A stretch of 6,471 bases of DNA. Source: Candidatus Aminicenantota bacterium. Its GTDB lineage: Bacteria; Acidobacteriota; Aminicenantia; Aminicenantales; Aminicenantaceae. The position numbers and the translations under genes are program-made. Location of the stretch: positions 1-6,471 of the forward strand of contig JAUWVG010000140.1 in the NCBI GenBank assembly GCA_030617525.1. Reading direction: 5' to 3'. Positions 6,437 to 6,471 of this stretch are shown one piece after another (position 1 is the stretch's first letter; every line of letters begins with the position of its first letter). A model generated the notes under the pieces. It was not told where the DNA came from, searched no databases, and saw only the letters and a program-made list of their open reading frames with translations.

Positions 6437-6471
6437 ATCTGACCTCTTTTTTTTAAAATCATATAATTCAA
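6437..6471 (-). promoter_or_regulatory. 5' leader of the sulfatase gene with ribosome binding site and possible -10 box
   Basis: GAGG at 6443-6446 (minus strand) lies 6 bases before the ATG and serves as ribosome binding site. Upstream the leader is strongly A/T-rich. TATGAT (minus strand, 6458-6463) resembles a sigma-70 -10 box with one mismatch, 22 bases before the ATG. Any -35 box would lie just outside the window, so the promoter call is weak; the ribosome binding site is good. Confidence 0.35.

Noticed and set aside
1..6471. CRISPR array, tRNA, rRNA, riboswitch, complete insertion sequence
   Set aside because: No regularly spaced exact repeats, cloverleaf, conserved aptamer core or transposase motif could be found on either strand.

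Overview
The window holds four genes, all on the minus strand and read from right to left: a secreted sulfatase (4958-6436), an anaerobic sulfatase-maturating radical SAM enzyme (3594-4850), an old-yellow-enzyme-like flavin/iron-sulfur oxidoreductase (2245-3612) and a succinate dehydrogenase/fumarate reductase-type FAD flavoprotein (242-2248). The last three genes are tightly packed: the maturase and oxidoreductase frames overlap by up to 19 bases, and the oxidoreductase stop and flavoprotein start share an ATGA. They are very probably one transcript. The sulfatase sits 107 bases upstream of the maturase, with no terminator seen between them, so it may be the first gene of the same operon.

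The organism looks like an anaerobic or facultatively anaerobic bacterium. It uses an oxygen-sensitive [4Fe-4S] radical SAM maturase, carries a second predicted Fe-S flavoenzyme, and exports its sulfatase with a Tat-type RREFLK signal. Base composition is moderate. Such sulfatase-rich anaerobes are common among PVC bacteria, Bacteroidota and several uncultured or sediment lineages, including Desulfobacterota, but nothing here fixes the phylum.

Working model: the maturase converts Cys89 of the sulfatase to formylglycine in the cytoplasm, the sulfatase is exported and removes sulfate from an organic sulfate ester, and the two flavoenzymes carry out a redox step, perhaps on the desulfated product. 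The first part follows from well-known families. The link to the two flavoenzymes is inference from gene order. Both lack residues that define the textbook enzymes of their superfamilies: the oxidoreductase has Lys where the first catalytic His of old yellow enzymes usually lies, and the flavoprotein lacks the HPTG motif of fumarate reductases. Their substrates are therefore unknown.

The left 219 bases hold no convincing gene. They contain two imperfect copies of a unit of about 35 bases spaced 62 bases apart, with small hairpins, and look like an intergenic repeat or mobile-element remnant. A perfect 11-bp inverted repeat (220-250) overlaps the stop codon of the last gene.
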